A program made the position numbers and the translations under genes. A model generated the notes under the pieces. It did not search any database. It had not been told where the DNA came from and was given only the letters and a program-made list of their open reading frames with translations. DNA of 64,000 nucleotides from an uncultured Tateyamaria sp. (GTDB taxonomy: Bacteria > Pseudomonadota > Alphaproteobacteria > Rhodobacterales > Rhodobacteraceae). The stretch lies in assembly GCF_947503415.1 (NCBI RefSeq), contig NZ_CANNDS010000001.1, forward strand, positions 434,001 through 498,000, read 5' to 3'. Shown here one piece after another: positions 16,622 through 25,173 of this stretch (position 1 is the first letter of the stretch; the number at the start of each line of letters is the position of its first letter).

Positions 16622-17367
16622 CTGGACGAGAACGCCTTGCTCAGGGCGTCATTCAGCGTGGTGTAGCCAAGCTGATTGAAATGCAGGGTGTCTCGGGAAT
16701 ACTCGCCGGGGAGCGGGCCATCGCCACCGCTCAGGGCCTGATTGAAGTCGATGACGTCATACCCAAGCTCCGCGATGCGGGCATTGGCTTCGCTGACAAG
16801 TTCATAAAGTACATCGTCCCAGAACAGCAAACTCCGTTGCAAATCCGGCTCGGTCGGTTGCACGATCGTCGCAACGTTCACCTTGATCCCTTGCGCGCTG
16901 GCGTCTTCTGCCATCGCGGCCAGATGCCCCAGCATTCGGTCCGCAATCAGATCATGTATACCGGGCACGTTGCGGGTTTGGACACTGGCGCCAACCAGAT
17001 CGTTGATCCCGGCGGCTAGAACGATCTCATCGGGGGCCGGATCAAGCGCCAGCACGTCACGGGCAAACCGTTCCCGTACTTCTGCCGTTGATTCCCCACC
17101 TACACCGCTTGTGGCGAACACCACGTTGTTTTCATTGGGCAAGGCGTACCATTCAGCGATCCGGCTGTCTCCGACGAGAAGAACCCGGTACGGCGCATCT
17201 TGCCAAGTGTCTGGGAGCCGGGTTGCCGGTGCAGGTGGCAGTCTTAGTGTTTCCAGACGCAACTCGCGCCGGGTGTCTTGCAACTCTGTCAATACAACGT
17301 AGCAAGCGGCCACTGCAGCCAGTGCTGCAAGCCATCCTGCCCAACCCAATATTCTGAAAATACTCAT
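16618..17367 (-). CDS. GDSL/SGNH hydrolase-like exported protein
   Basis: A 249-residue protein with an N-terminal membrane or signal helix (about 8-27) and the SGNH blocks in order: GDSR (S68), a Gly block (SGVGGES), the Asn block GIND, and a D..H block in DTLHFNQLGY. It could be an esterase that removes acyl groups or a second acetyl-transfer factor. The four-base overlap with the MBOAT gene indicates shared transcription. It heads the O-acetylation operon and is divergent from the PKS gene. Confidence 0.83.
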   Translation of the reverse strand: MSIFRILGWAGWLAALAAVAACYVVLTELQDTRRELRLETLRLPPAPATRLPDTWQDAPYRVLLVGDSRIAEWYALPNENNVVFATSGVGGESTAEVRERFARDVLALDPAPDEIVLAAGINDLVGASVQTRNVPGIHDLIADRMLGHLAAMAEDASAQGIKVNVATIVQPTEPDLQRSLLFWDDVLYELVSEANARIAELGYDVIDFNQALSGGDGPLPGEYSRDTLHFNQLGYTTLNDALSKAFSSR

Positions 17368-17651
17368 AAAAAAACTGTCCGTCCCGTCGAAGAGCCAAAA
17401 TACACCCCGAAGCTTTCCCTACAGGAAGGCCCGAATCCGTTCAAGTCTGGCGGATTCTTCCAAGACGAACATGCTCATCTCAGGAGTATTTGGGTCACAC
17501 CCGGTACAAAAAGCCTGCACGTTTGATAAATTGGTCAAAAACTGCATCTGGCCACGGCACAAACGGGCAAAAGTAAGTATGATGTGCCAAGCAACTGGAC
17601 AATCCTGTCAGAATCCATGAAGACTCACGGTGTTTTTTTGGACAATTTTTC

Positions 17652-17666
17652 TGGCACATTCATTGC
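17652..17666 (+). promoter_or_regulatory. Sigma-54 (RpoN) -24/-12 promoter upstream of the PKS gene
   Basis: TGGCAC-N5-TTGC with the required GG-N10-GC spacing (GG at 17653-17654, GC at 17665-17666). Transcription would begin near 17678, leaving a leader of about 50 bases before the ATG at 17728. The 360-bp divergent region (17368-17727) holds no gene. RpoN control through the PrsK/PrsR system is known for other exosortase loci, so the site fits its setting. Confidence 0.75.
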
Positions 17667-17727
17667 CTAATTTTGGCGTATTCTTTGAGTAAAGCGTAAT
17701 CAAACATAGTTCGAGCTGACGTAATTC

Positions 17728-20700
17728 ATGACCGACATTGCAATCATAGGCATGGCCGCGCATCTGCCCGGGGCAGATAGTATCGAGGCCTATTGGGACA
17801 ATCTCAAGAATGGGGTTGAGTCCATCCGTCACTATTCCCGGGAAGAGCTTCTGGCCGCAGGCGAAGCACCACATCTTGTGGAGCGACCCGACTATGTACC
17901 TGCCGCCGCGCCGCTCGACGGTTTCGAAACCTTCGACGCAGATTTCTTCGGGCTATCGCCCAAAGAAGCGGCGATCATGGACCCCCAGCATCGTCAGTTT
18001 CTGGAAGTGGCTTGGGAAGCACTGGAAAACGCGGGCCATCCGCCCTCCAAAGCCAAAGGGCCTATCGGCATTTATGCAGGCTGCGGTATGGGCAGCTATT
18101 TCTATTTCAACATCTGCTCGAACAGGGATCTGGTCGACGATGTTGGTATGTTCCTCCTGCGCCATACCGGCAATGACAAGGATTTCCTGTCGACCCGCGT
18201 GAGCCATATCTTCGACATGAAGGGCCCCAGCGTGAACGTGCAGACTGCCTGCTCCACCTCGCTGGTTGCGACCCATTATGCGGTGCAGGCGTTGTTGGCA
18301 GATGATTGCGACACGGCGATTGCAGGCGGTGTCACGATCGAACTGCCCCAGCATCGCGGCTATTTGTACAAAGAGGGCGAAGTGCTCTCGCCCGATGGCC
18401 ACTGCCATGCGTTCGACCACCGCGCACAAGGCACGGTCTTTGGCTCGGGTGCAGGCGCCGTTGTGCTGCGTCGCCTCGAAGATGCTATCCGCGACGGCGA
18501 CCACATCTGGGCAGTGATAAAAGGCGCGGCCATCAACAACGACGGCGCGGCAAAGGCCGGGTATCTGGCGCCCTCCGTGGACGGACAGGCCGAAGCGATT
18601 GCCGAGGCGCACCTGATGTCTGGCGTCACCGCCGACACCATCGACTACGTGGAATGCCACGGCACCGGCACCTATCTGGGCGACCCGATTGAGGTCGCCG
18701 CCATGACACAAGCCTTCAAAGAGACCACGGATGAGACCGGGTTCTGCCGCATAGGCTCCGTAAAGACCAATATCGGCCATCTGGATACCGCGGCCGGGGT
18801 CGCAAGCCTGATCAAGGCCTCGCTGTCGCTGCACAACGCGCAAATTCCGCCATCGCTTGGGTATGACGCACCGAACCCGGCGATTGATTTCGAACACTCG
18901 CCGTTCCGCGTGAATGACACGCTCAGCGATTGGGTCAGCCACAAAGGACCGCGCCGTGCAGGCGTGAACTCTCTGGGCGTGGGTGGCACAAATGCCCATG
19001 TCGTACTTGAAGAGGCACCCGAACGCGCAGCATCGGAGGAATCCGACTGGCCCTTCCAGATGTTGCTTCTGTCCGCACGCTCCAAAGCCGCGCTGGAGGG
19101 CAATGCAGAAAAGCTAGCCGCCCATTTGCGGGCCAACCCCCATCAAGATCTGGCCGATGTGGCATGGACTCTGAAAGAGGGGCGCCATGCCTTTGAACGC
19201 CGCCGCGTGGTGGTCGGCGAAACGCACGAAGAGGCGGCCCAGAAGCTTGAGGCCAACGACCCGCGGCAGGTGTTCACGCACACGGCACTCGACCGACCCG
19301 ACGCAGTTTTCATGTTCCCCGGTGGCGGCGCGCAATACGCTGGCATGGCGCGCGATCTTTATGAGACCGAGCCTGTCTTTGCAGAGTGGATGGACAAGGG
19401 CCTCGATATCCTTGCCCCCAAGTTGGACTATGACATTCGCGCACTGTGGCTTCCCGAACCGGGCACAGAGGCTGACGCAGACGCGAAGCTGACCCGACCG
19501 TCAGTGCAATTGCCGCTGATCATGATCTGCGAATATGCGCTGGCCCAATTGTGGATGAGCTGGGGAGTGCAACCCACCGCGCTGGTGGGGCACTCTATGG
19601 GTGAAAACACCGCTGCCTGCGTAGCTGGTGTGATGAGCTTTGAGGATTGCATTGGCCTCGTGCATCTGCGCGGGCGTCTCTTTGATACCGTACCTGCGGG
19701 CGGCATGTTGTCGGTGGCCCTGCCCGCGGATGCATTACGGCCCCTTTTGGGCGATGATCTGGATCTGGGTGCGGTCAATGCGCCGAACCTTTCGGTTGCC
19801 ACCGGTCCGCAAGCGGCCTTGGACACGCTGCAAATGGAGCTGGAGGCGCGCGAGGTCGATTGCCAGCGCATCCCGATCGATATCGCGGCCCACTCCCGTA
19901 TGCTGGAACCAATCCTGCAGGAATTCGGTGACTATCTGCGCTCCATCACGCTGAATGCGCCGCAAATCCCCTTCACCTCCAACCGCTCGGGCCAGATGAT
20001 CACGCAAGCCGAGGCCACAAGCCCCGACTATTGGGTGGGACATCTGCGCGGCACAGTGCACTTTGCCGATTGCATCGGCACATTGGCGGACAAGAACCGC
20101 ATCTTTATTGAGGTCGGTCCCGGCAAAGCACTGGCGTCATTGTCAGGGCAGCATCCGGATGTAGAGGCCAATCAGGTGATCTCATCCCTGCGCCATCCGA
20201 ATGATGATACGGCGGATGACGCCTACTTCATGGCGATGCTGGGCCGGGTCTGGGCCTTGGGCGGAGAGATCGACTGGGATCAGGTCTGGGGCGAAGCGCG
20301 GCGCGTGAAACTGCCGCTGCCAACTTATGCGTTTCAGCGCGCACCTTATTTTATCGAGCCTTCGCAGGCTCCAGTGGAAAACGCCTCAGAATGGCTGATG
20401 CGCAATGACGACCCCGACACATGGGGCTGGCGTCCAGCATGGAAGCCGGCCTATGCGGGTTGCGATATCGACGTTACGGGCGATCTTACTGGCCTGCCGC
20501 CGGAACGCTGGTTGGTGTTTGCCGATGAGGCGGGGCTTTGTGATGCCGTGACCGCCCGGCTATCCGCGGCGGGGCACGAGATCCTGACCGTGCGCGCAGG
20601 TGACACCTTCGCCCGCGATGGCGAGGACGGCTATATCCTGTCACCCGAACGCGGGCGCGACAGTTATGACGCATTGGTCGGCGATCTGTTGGAGCGGGAG

Positions 20701-23700
20701 TTCCTGCCCACCCGGGTTCTGCACGGTTGGCTCGCCACCACACGCGAAACCTTCCGACCCGGATCAAGTTTCTTTCATCGCAATCTGGAACAGGGCTTCT
20801 TCAGCCTGTTGTTCCTTGCACAAGCCATGGGCGATGAAGGCTGGAGCCATCCTGTTCACATGACCGTGCTGAGTTCCGGTGCCGTACAGGTGGCAAGCGA
20901 GGCGCTGGAGTACCCGGAGAAGGCGACACTTGCAGGTCCGGCTCGCGTGATTGGGCGCGAATTCCCGCAGATTACCGTGGGCACGCTGGATCTGGATCTG
21001 CCACAGGCCAAGGGGCGTACGAACCCGTCCTTGACTGCTTATACAGAGCCTGTGTTGGAAGAGCTTCTGTCGCCACCGACCGACATGACCGCCGCTCTGC
21101 GCGGTGCCAAACGCTATGAAATGTCCTGGCGTCCACAACCGTTGGAAGCGCCCGGAACCGGGCAGGCACAGCTGAAGGACAAGGGCGTTGTGCTGATCAC
21201 GGGCGGCTTTGGCGGCATTGGCCTGACACTGGCCGAACGCATGATCAAGGCGGCAGGCACACGCATCGTGCTGATGTCACGCGGCGGTCTGCCACCAAGG
21301 AAAGACTGGGACAAGGTTCTGGCCAACACTGCACCGGGCGACGCTCTGCCGCGCCGGATCAAGGCGGTGCAAGCGCTGGAAGCGGCAGGCGGCGAGGTCC
21401 TTTGCCTCGCCGGTGATGTGTCCAACGTCGAAGACATGCGCGCCCTGCGATCCGACATCGAAGCACAGATGGGTCCGGTATCGGGCATCATCCATGCCGC
21501 TGGCGTGATCGAGGATGGTCTGATCCAGACCAAGACAATTACCGAGATCGAAGATGTCTTTGCACCCAAACTGCATGGAACGCGGGTCATTGAGGATGTC
21601 TGGCCAGATGGTGATCTGGACTGGATGGTCCTGTTTTCGTCCAGTTCCACAGCGACAGCGCCTGCGGGTCAGGTCGATTATGTGGCCGCCAATGAATATC
21701 TCAACGCCTACGCCAAGGCCCGCGCGGGCGGCAAAACGCACGTGCAAGCCATCGGTTGGGGCATCTGGGCTGACACCGGCATGGCAGCGGACGCCATGGC
21801 GGCGCGCACCGGGGCCAATGAGGAAGCCCCTGTTCTACCCGCCAATGTGCCCTTGTTGGACGAAAAGACATTCGACGCGGCAGGGCACCGCATCTTTACG
21901 GCCAACTACACGGTCGCCGATCGCTGGGTACTGCATGATCACCGGACAGGTGCTGGCGATGCATTGATGCCTGGCACCGGTTATCTGGATCTGGCGGCTC
22001 AGGCGCTGCGTGCGCAAGGGGAGACCGCCGCATTCGAAATCCGCGATCTATATTTCCTGCGACCATTGGCTGTTGGCGAAGGTGAGACCCGATCCGTCAC
22101 CCTTCGTCTGCCGCGCAGCGAAACGGGCTACGACCTCGAAGTGCAAAGCGGCCCTGACGGTGCAACCGAGATGAATGCACAAGCGCATTTGTCGCTGTTG
22201 CCGATGCGTACGCCCGCACCCATTGATGTCGCCGGGATTGCCGCACGCTGTGCCACACCTGTACGCGCACCCGAAGGTGGGGCGCTGAAAGGCGCGCAAG
22301 AGGCGCATTTGCAGTTTGGCCCCCGATGGCGCGTTCTGCAATCCACGGCCCTGGGGAACGGCGAGGGCCTCGCCGAACTTGCCCTGCCCGAAGCTGCGGC
22401 AGGTGATCTTGAGGCGGGCTATCGCTTACACTCCGGCCTGATGGATCTGGCCACGGGCTGGGCCATGGGTCTGATCGATGGCTATGACCCGCAGGCCTAT
22501 CTGTGGGTGCCGGTCAATTACCGCTCCGTGAAAGTGTTCCGCGATCTGCCTGCCAGCATCGTATCCTGGGTCCGCAATGCCGGCGAAAACCGCTCCACGG
22601 GCGAGATCGCGAGCTTTGACGTGACGCTCGCCACGCCCGAGGGCGAAGTCTGTGTCGAAATTCGCGGCTTTTCGATCCGGCGCATGGAAACGTCAGCAGG
22701 CTTTGCAGCAACCGAAGATGCACCAGCCGTCACGGGCGCCGAGACAATCCAGCCCCTGTCACCTGCCGAGGAACGGCTTCGGCACAATCTGGGTCAAGGG
22801 ATCCGGGCCGAGGAAGGTGCCGACCTGTTCATGCGCGCGCTGGCGTTGAAGACACCACAGGTGATTTTGTCTTCGCTGGAAATCCCGGCGATGATTGCGC
22901 AGGCCGGACAGATGGAGGACAACAGCGCAGGCGGTGGACAGACTTTCGAACGTCCGCAGCTCGATAGCGAGTATGTGGAACCCGAAGGCGCAATCGAAGC
23001 CACGCTTGCAGGCTTCTGGGCCGAACTTCTGGGCGTCGATCAGATCGGGGCCGAAGACAGCTTCTTTGATCTTGGGGGCCATTCGCTGATCGCGGTTCGC
23101 CTCTTTGCGCAAATCCGCAAGACATGGAACGTGGATTTCCCGATCTCCGTCCTGTTCGAAGCACCGACCATCCGTAAGGTGGCAGCACTGATTGCCGAAC
23201 GCGGCGTGTCTGACGAAGGCAGCGAGGAGACTGGCGGGTCCGAGGGCGAGGCCAAGCCCGCGCGTCGCTTTACCCATCTGGTGCCAATGCATTCGGGCGA
23301 AGGCGGGCCACGCGCGCCGTTCTTCCTCGTGGCGGGCATGTTCGGCAATGTGCTTAACTTGCGTCACCTGGCGCATCTGCTGGGGACCGATCGCCCCTTC
23401 TACGGGCTGCAAGCCCGCGGTCTGTACGGTGATGAAGACCCCCACCGCACCATTGAAGAGGCTGCAACCGACTACATCGCCGAGATGCGGCAGGTTCAGC
23501 CGGAAGGCCCCTATATGCTGGGTGGCTTTTCGGGCGGCGGCATCACAGCCTTCGAAATCGCGCGCCAGCTTGAGGCCGAGGGCGAAGAGATCGGCGCTGT
23601 CATCCTGCTGGATACGCCCTTGCCGCAGCGCCCGCCGCTGACGCGCCGAGACCGGATGATGATCAACTGGCTGAACCTCAAAGGCGAAGGGGCGTCCTAT

Positions 23701-24141
23701 GTCACGACATGGGCAAAGAACCGCATCGCCTGGGAACTGCAAAAGCGCCAAGGCAACGAGGATGGCGCTGCCGAGGAAGGTCAGCAGTTCCACGATGCCG
23801 CAATCGAAGCCGCGTTCCTGGAAAGCGTCGGCAAGTATCAGGTGACTGCATGGAACGGCCCGCTGACGCTCTTCCGGCCGCCCCTGCTCGCGCAGTGGGA
23901 AGTGGCACCCGGACGCCTCGTGGACAAGGACCGGCACTATATGTACCCCGACAATGACTGGACGCGTTTCGTGCCCGGCGTTGCCATTCACGAGGTGCCC
24001 GGAGACCACGACTCGATGGTGCTGGAACCCAATGTGCGCGTGCTGGCAGCCCGTATGAAAAAGGTGCTGGAAGCAGCAGAGCTTGAAATGGCACAGCGGC
24101 CCACCCCGGGCAGCCCCCCCTTCCGGGAGGCGGCCGAATGA
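17728..24141 (+). CDS. Type I polyketide synthase (KS-AT-KR-DH-ACP-TE)
   Basis: A 2137-residue single-module PKS. The KS spans about 1-430 with C175 (TACSTS), H311 (HGTGT) and H351 (NIGHLD), all intact. The AT spans about 530-830 with S623 in GHSMG. A structural KR half (about 900-1130) is followed by a KR with TGGFGGIG (1158-1165) and Y1318/N1322. The DH-like domain has H1403/H1405 and D1573. The ACP serine is S1786 in LGGHSL, and the TE has S1935 in GFSGG and H2094. No ER or methyltransferase is seen, so an enoyl or hydroxyacyl product is likely. KR before DH is not the usual order. The AT specificity motif (IAAHS) does not clearly mark malonyl or methylmalonyl. The KS begins at residue 1 with no loading domain, so it may take its starter from the carrier domain of the NRPS-like protein at 25.2 kb. 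The GT2 gene overlaps its stop. Confidence 0.95.
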   Translation: MTDIAIIGMAAHLPGADSIEAYWDNLKNGVESIRHYSREELLAAGEAPHLVERPDYVPAAAPLDGFETFDADFFGLSPKEAAIMDPQHRQFLEVAWEALENAGHPPSKAKGPIGIYAGCGMGSYFYFNICSNRDLVDDVGMFLLRHTGNDKDFLSTRVSHIFDMKGPSVNVQTACSTSLVATHYAVQALLADDCDTAIAGGVTIELPQHRGYLYKEGEVLSPDGHCHAFDHRAQGTVFGSGAGAVVLRRLEDAIRDGDHIWAVIKGAAINNDGAAKAGYLAPSVDGQAEAIAEAHLMSGVTADTIDYVECHGTGTYLGDPIEVAAMTQAFKETTDETGFCRIGSVKTNIGHLDTAAGVASLIKASLSLHNAQIPPSLGYDAPNPAIDFEHSPFRVNDTLSDWVSHKGPRRAGVNSLGVGGTNAHVVLEEAPERAASEESDWPFQMLLLSARSKAALEGNAEKLAAHLRANPHQDLADVAWTLKEGRHAFERRRVVVGETHEEAAQKLEANDPRQVFTHTALDRPDAVFMFPGGGAQYAGMARDLYETEPVFAEWMDKGLDILAPKLDYDIRALWLPEPGTEADADAKLTRPSVQLPLIMICEYALAQLWMSWGVQPTALVGHSMGENTAACVAGVMSFEDCIGLVHLRGRLFDTVPAGGMLSVALPADALRPLLGDDLDLGAVNAPNLSVATGPQAALDTLQMELEAREVDCQRIPIDIAAHSRMLEPILQEFGDYLRSITLNAPQIPFTSNRSGQMITQAEATSPDYWVGHLRGTVHFADCIGTLADKNRIFIEVGPGKALASLSGQHPDVEANQVISSLRHPNDDTADDAYFMAMLGRVWALGGEIDWDQVWGEARRVKLPLPTYAFQRAPYFIEPSQAPVENASEWLMRNDDPDTWGWRPAWKPAYAGCDIDVTGDLTGLPPERWLVFADEAGLCDAVTARLSAAGHEILTVRAGDTFARDGEDGYILSPERGRDSYDALVGDLLEREFLPTRVLHGWLATTRETFRPGSSFFHRNLEQGFFSLLFLAQAMGDEGWSHPVHMTVLSSGAVQVASEALEYPEKATLAGPARVIGREFPQITVGTLDLDLPQAKGRTNPSLTAYTEPVLEELLSPPTDMTAALRGAKRYEMSWRPQPLEAPGTGQAQLKDKGVVLITGGFGGIGLTLAERMIKAAGTRIVLMSRGGLPPRKDWDKVLANTAPGDALPRRIKAVQALEAAGGEVLCLAGDVSNVEDMRALRSDIEAQMGPVSGIIHAAGVIEDGLIQTKTITEIEDVFAPKLHGTRVIEDVWPDGDLDWMVLFSSSSTATAPAGQVDYVAANEYLNAYAKARAGGKTHVQAIGWGIWADTGMAADAMAARTGANEEAPVLPANVPLLDEKTFDAAGHRIFTANYTVADRWVLHDHRTGAGDALMPGTGYLDLAAQALRAQGETAAFEIRDLYFLRPLAVGEGETRSVTLRLPRSETGYDLEVQSGPDGATEMNAQAHLSLLPMRTPAPIDVAGIAARCATPVRAPEGGALKGAQEAHLQFGPRWRVLQSTALGNGEGLAELALPEAAAGDLEAGYRLHSGLMDLATGWAMGLIDGYDPQAYLWVPVNYRSVKVFRDLPASIVSWVRNAGENRSTGEIASFDVTLATPEGEVCVEIRGFSIRRMETSAGFAATEDAPAVTGAETIQPLSPAEERLRHNLGQGIRAEEGADLFMRALALKTPQVILSSLEIPAMIAQAGQMEDNSAGGGQTFERPQLDSEYVEPEGAIEATLAGFWAELLGVDQIGAEDSFFDLGGHSLIAVRLFAQIRKTWNVDFPISVLFEAPTIRKVAALIAERGVSDEGSEETGGSEGEAKPARRFTHLVPMHSGEGGPRAPFFLVAGMFGNVLNLRHLAHLLGTDRPFYGLQARGLYGDEDPHRTIEEAATDYIAEMRQVQPEGPYMLGGFSGGGITAFEIARQLEAEGEEIGAVILLDTPLPQRPPLTRRDRMMINWLNLKGEGASYVTTWAKNRIAWELQKRQGNEDGAAEEGQQFHDAAIEAAFLESVGKYQVTAWNGPLTLFRPPLLAQWEVAPGRLVDKDRHYMYPDNDWTRFVPGVAIHEVPGDHDSMVLEPNVRVLAARMKKVLEAAELEMAQRPTPGSPPFREAAE

Positions 24142-25157
24142 CCGCAGAGCACCCGACGGTTCTGACGATTATCCTGAACTACAAGACCGCTGACATGACG
24201 CTGCAATCGGTGGACGCCGCCCGCAGGGCCATGGAAGGGATCGCGGGCGGGATTCTGATTGTCGACAACGACAGTCAGGATGGGTCATTCGAAACCCTGT
24301 CGGCACATGTGGCCAAACAGGGTTGGGATGCGGACGGCCGTGTGCGCGTGATCCAGTCGGGCCGCAACGGCGGCTTTGGCGCGGGCAACAACGTGGGCAT
24401 TCGGGCCGGACTTCCGGGCGGAGCGCGGCCAGATTACCTCTATGTCCTCAATTCCGATGCCTTCCCGGCAGCAGATGCGATCCGGGTGCTGCTCGATCAT
24501 CTGGAGGCCACGCCGGGCACCGGCTTTGCAGGCAGCTACATCCATGGCCCCGAAGGCGATACGCATCTGACCAGTTTTCGCTTCCCCTCCATCGCCAGCG
24601 AGTTCGAGGGCGCGATCCGCTTCGGTCCGGTGAGCCGCCTTTTGAAGAACCACAAGGTCCCGATCGAGACACCGACAGAAACCATCCAGGTGGACTGGTT
24701 GGCGGGGGCATCGGTCATGATGCGCCAATCGGTCCTGGATGAGATCGGGCTTTTTGACGAAACCTTCTTTCTCTATTTCGAGGAAACCGAGCTGTTCCTG
24801 CGTGCAGCACGGGCCGGGTACAAAACCGACTACCTGCCCGCCAGCAAGGTGGCGCATATCGGCTCTGCCTCCACCGGCATGAAGGAATGGAAGCGCGTAC
24901 CCGACTACTGGTTCGATAGCCGCTGGTATTATTTCTCGAAAAGCCATGGCCGTGCCTATGCCGCGCTTGCGACGGTCGTGCATCTCTTGGGCGGTTTTCT
25001 GAACTGGCTGCGTTGCACCTTGACCCGCAAGCAACGCAACATTGCGCCCGGATTTCTGTCTTCTCTACTTATCCATGATTTGCGCGCACTTCTGACCGGG
25101 CACCGCGCCTTCAAGGTGCCCGAACCCACAGTACCCGCGCCCCAAACCCGAGCTTAA
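24138..25157 (+). CDS. Family 2 glycosyltransferase (rhamnosyltransferase-like)
   Basis: A 339-residue GT-A-fold enzyme with the nucleotide-sugar region VDNDSQDGS near residue 35, the metal-binding NSDA motif near residue 105, and FDETFFLYFEETEL, typical of WbbL-type transferases. A hydrophobic helix near 275-290 may hold it to the membrane. The ATG overlaps the PKS stop by 4 bp and the NRPS-like gene follows 16 bp after its stop. This puts a sugar transferase between two megasynthases and suggests that the acyl product becomes glycosylated or is attached to a glycan. Confidence 0.9.
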   Translation: MTAEHPTVLTIILNYKTADMTLQSVDAARRAMEGIAGGILIVDNDSQDGSFETLSAHVAKQGWDADGRVRVIQSGRNGGFGAGNNVGIRAGLPGGARPDYLYVLNSDAFPAADAIRVLLDHLEATPGTGFAGSYIHGPEGDTHLTSFRFPSIASEFEGAIRFGPVSRLLKNHKVPIETPTETIQVDWLAGASVMMRQSVLDEIGLFDETFFLYFEETELFLRAARAGYKTDYLPASKVAHIGSASTGMKEWKRVPDYWFDSRWYYFSKSHGRAYAALATVVHLLGGFLNWLRCTLTRKQRNIAPGFLSSLLIHDLRALLTGHRAFKVPEPTVPAPQTRA

Positions 25158-25173
25158 TTCAGGGATTTTCCCC

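Noticed and set aside
22759..24009. 416-codon open frame antisense to the PKS thioesterase region
   Set aside because: Same reason: the sense strand encodes clear ACP and TE motifs over this range.
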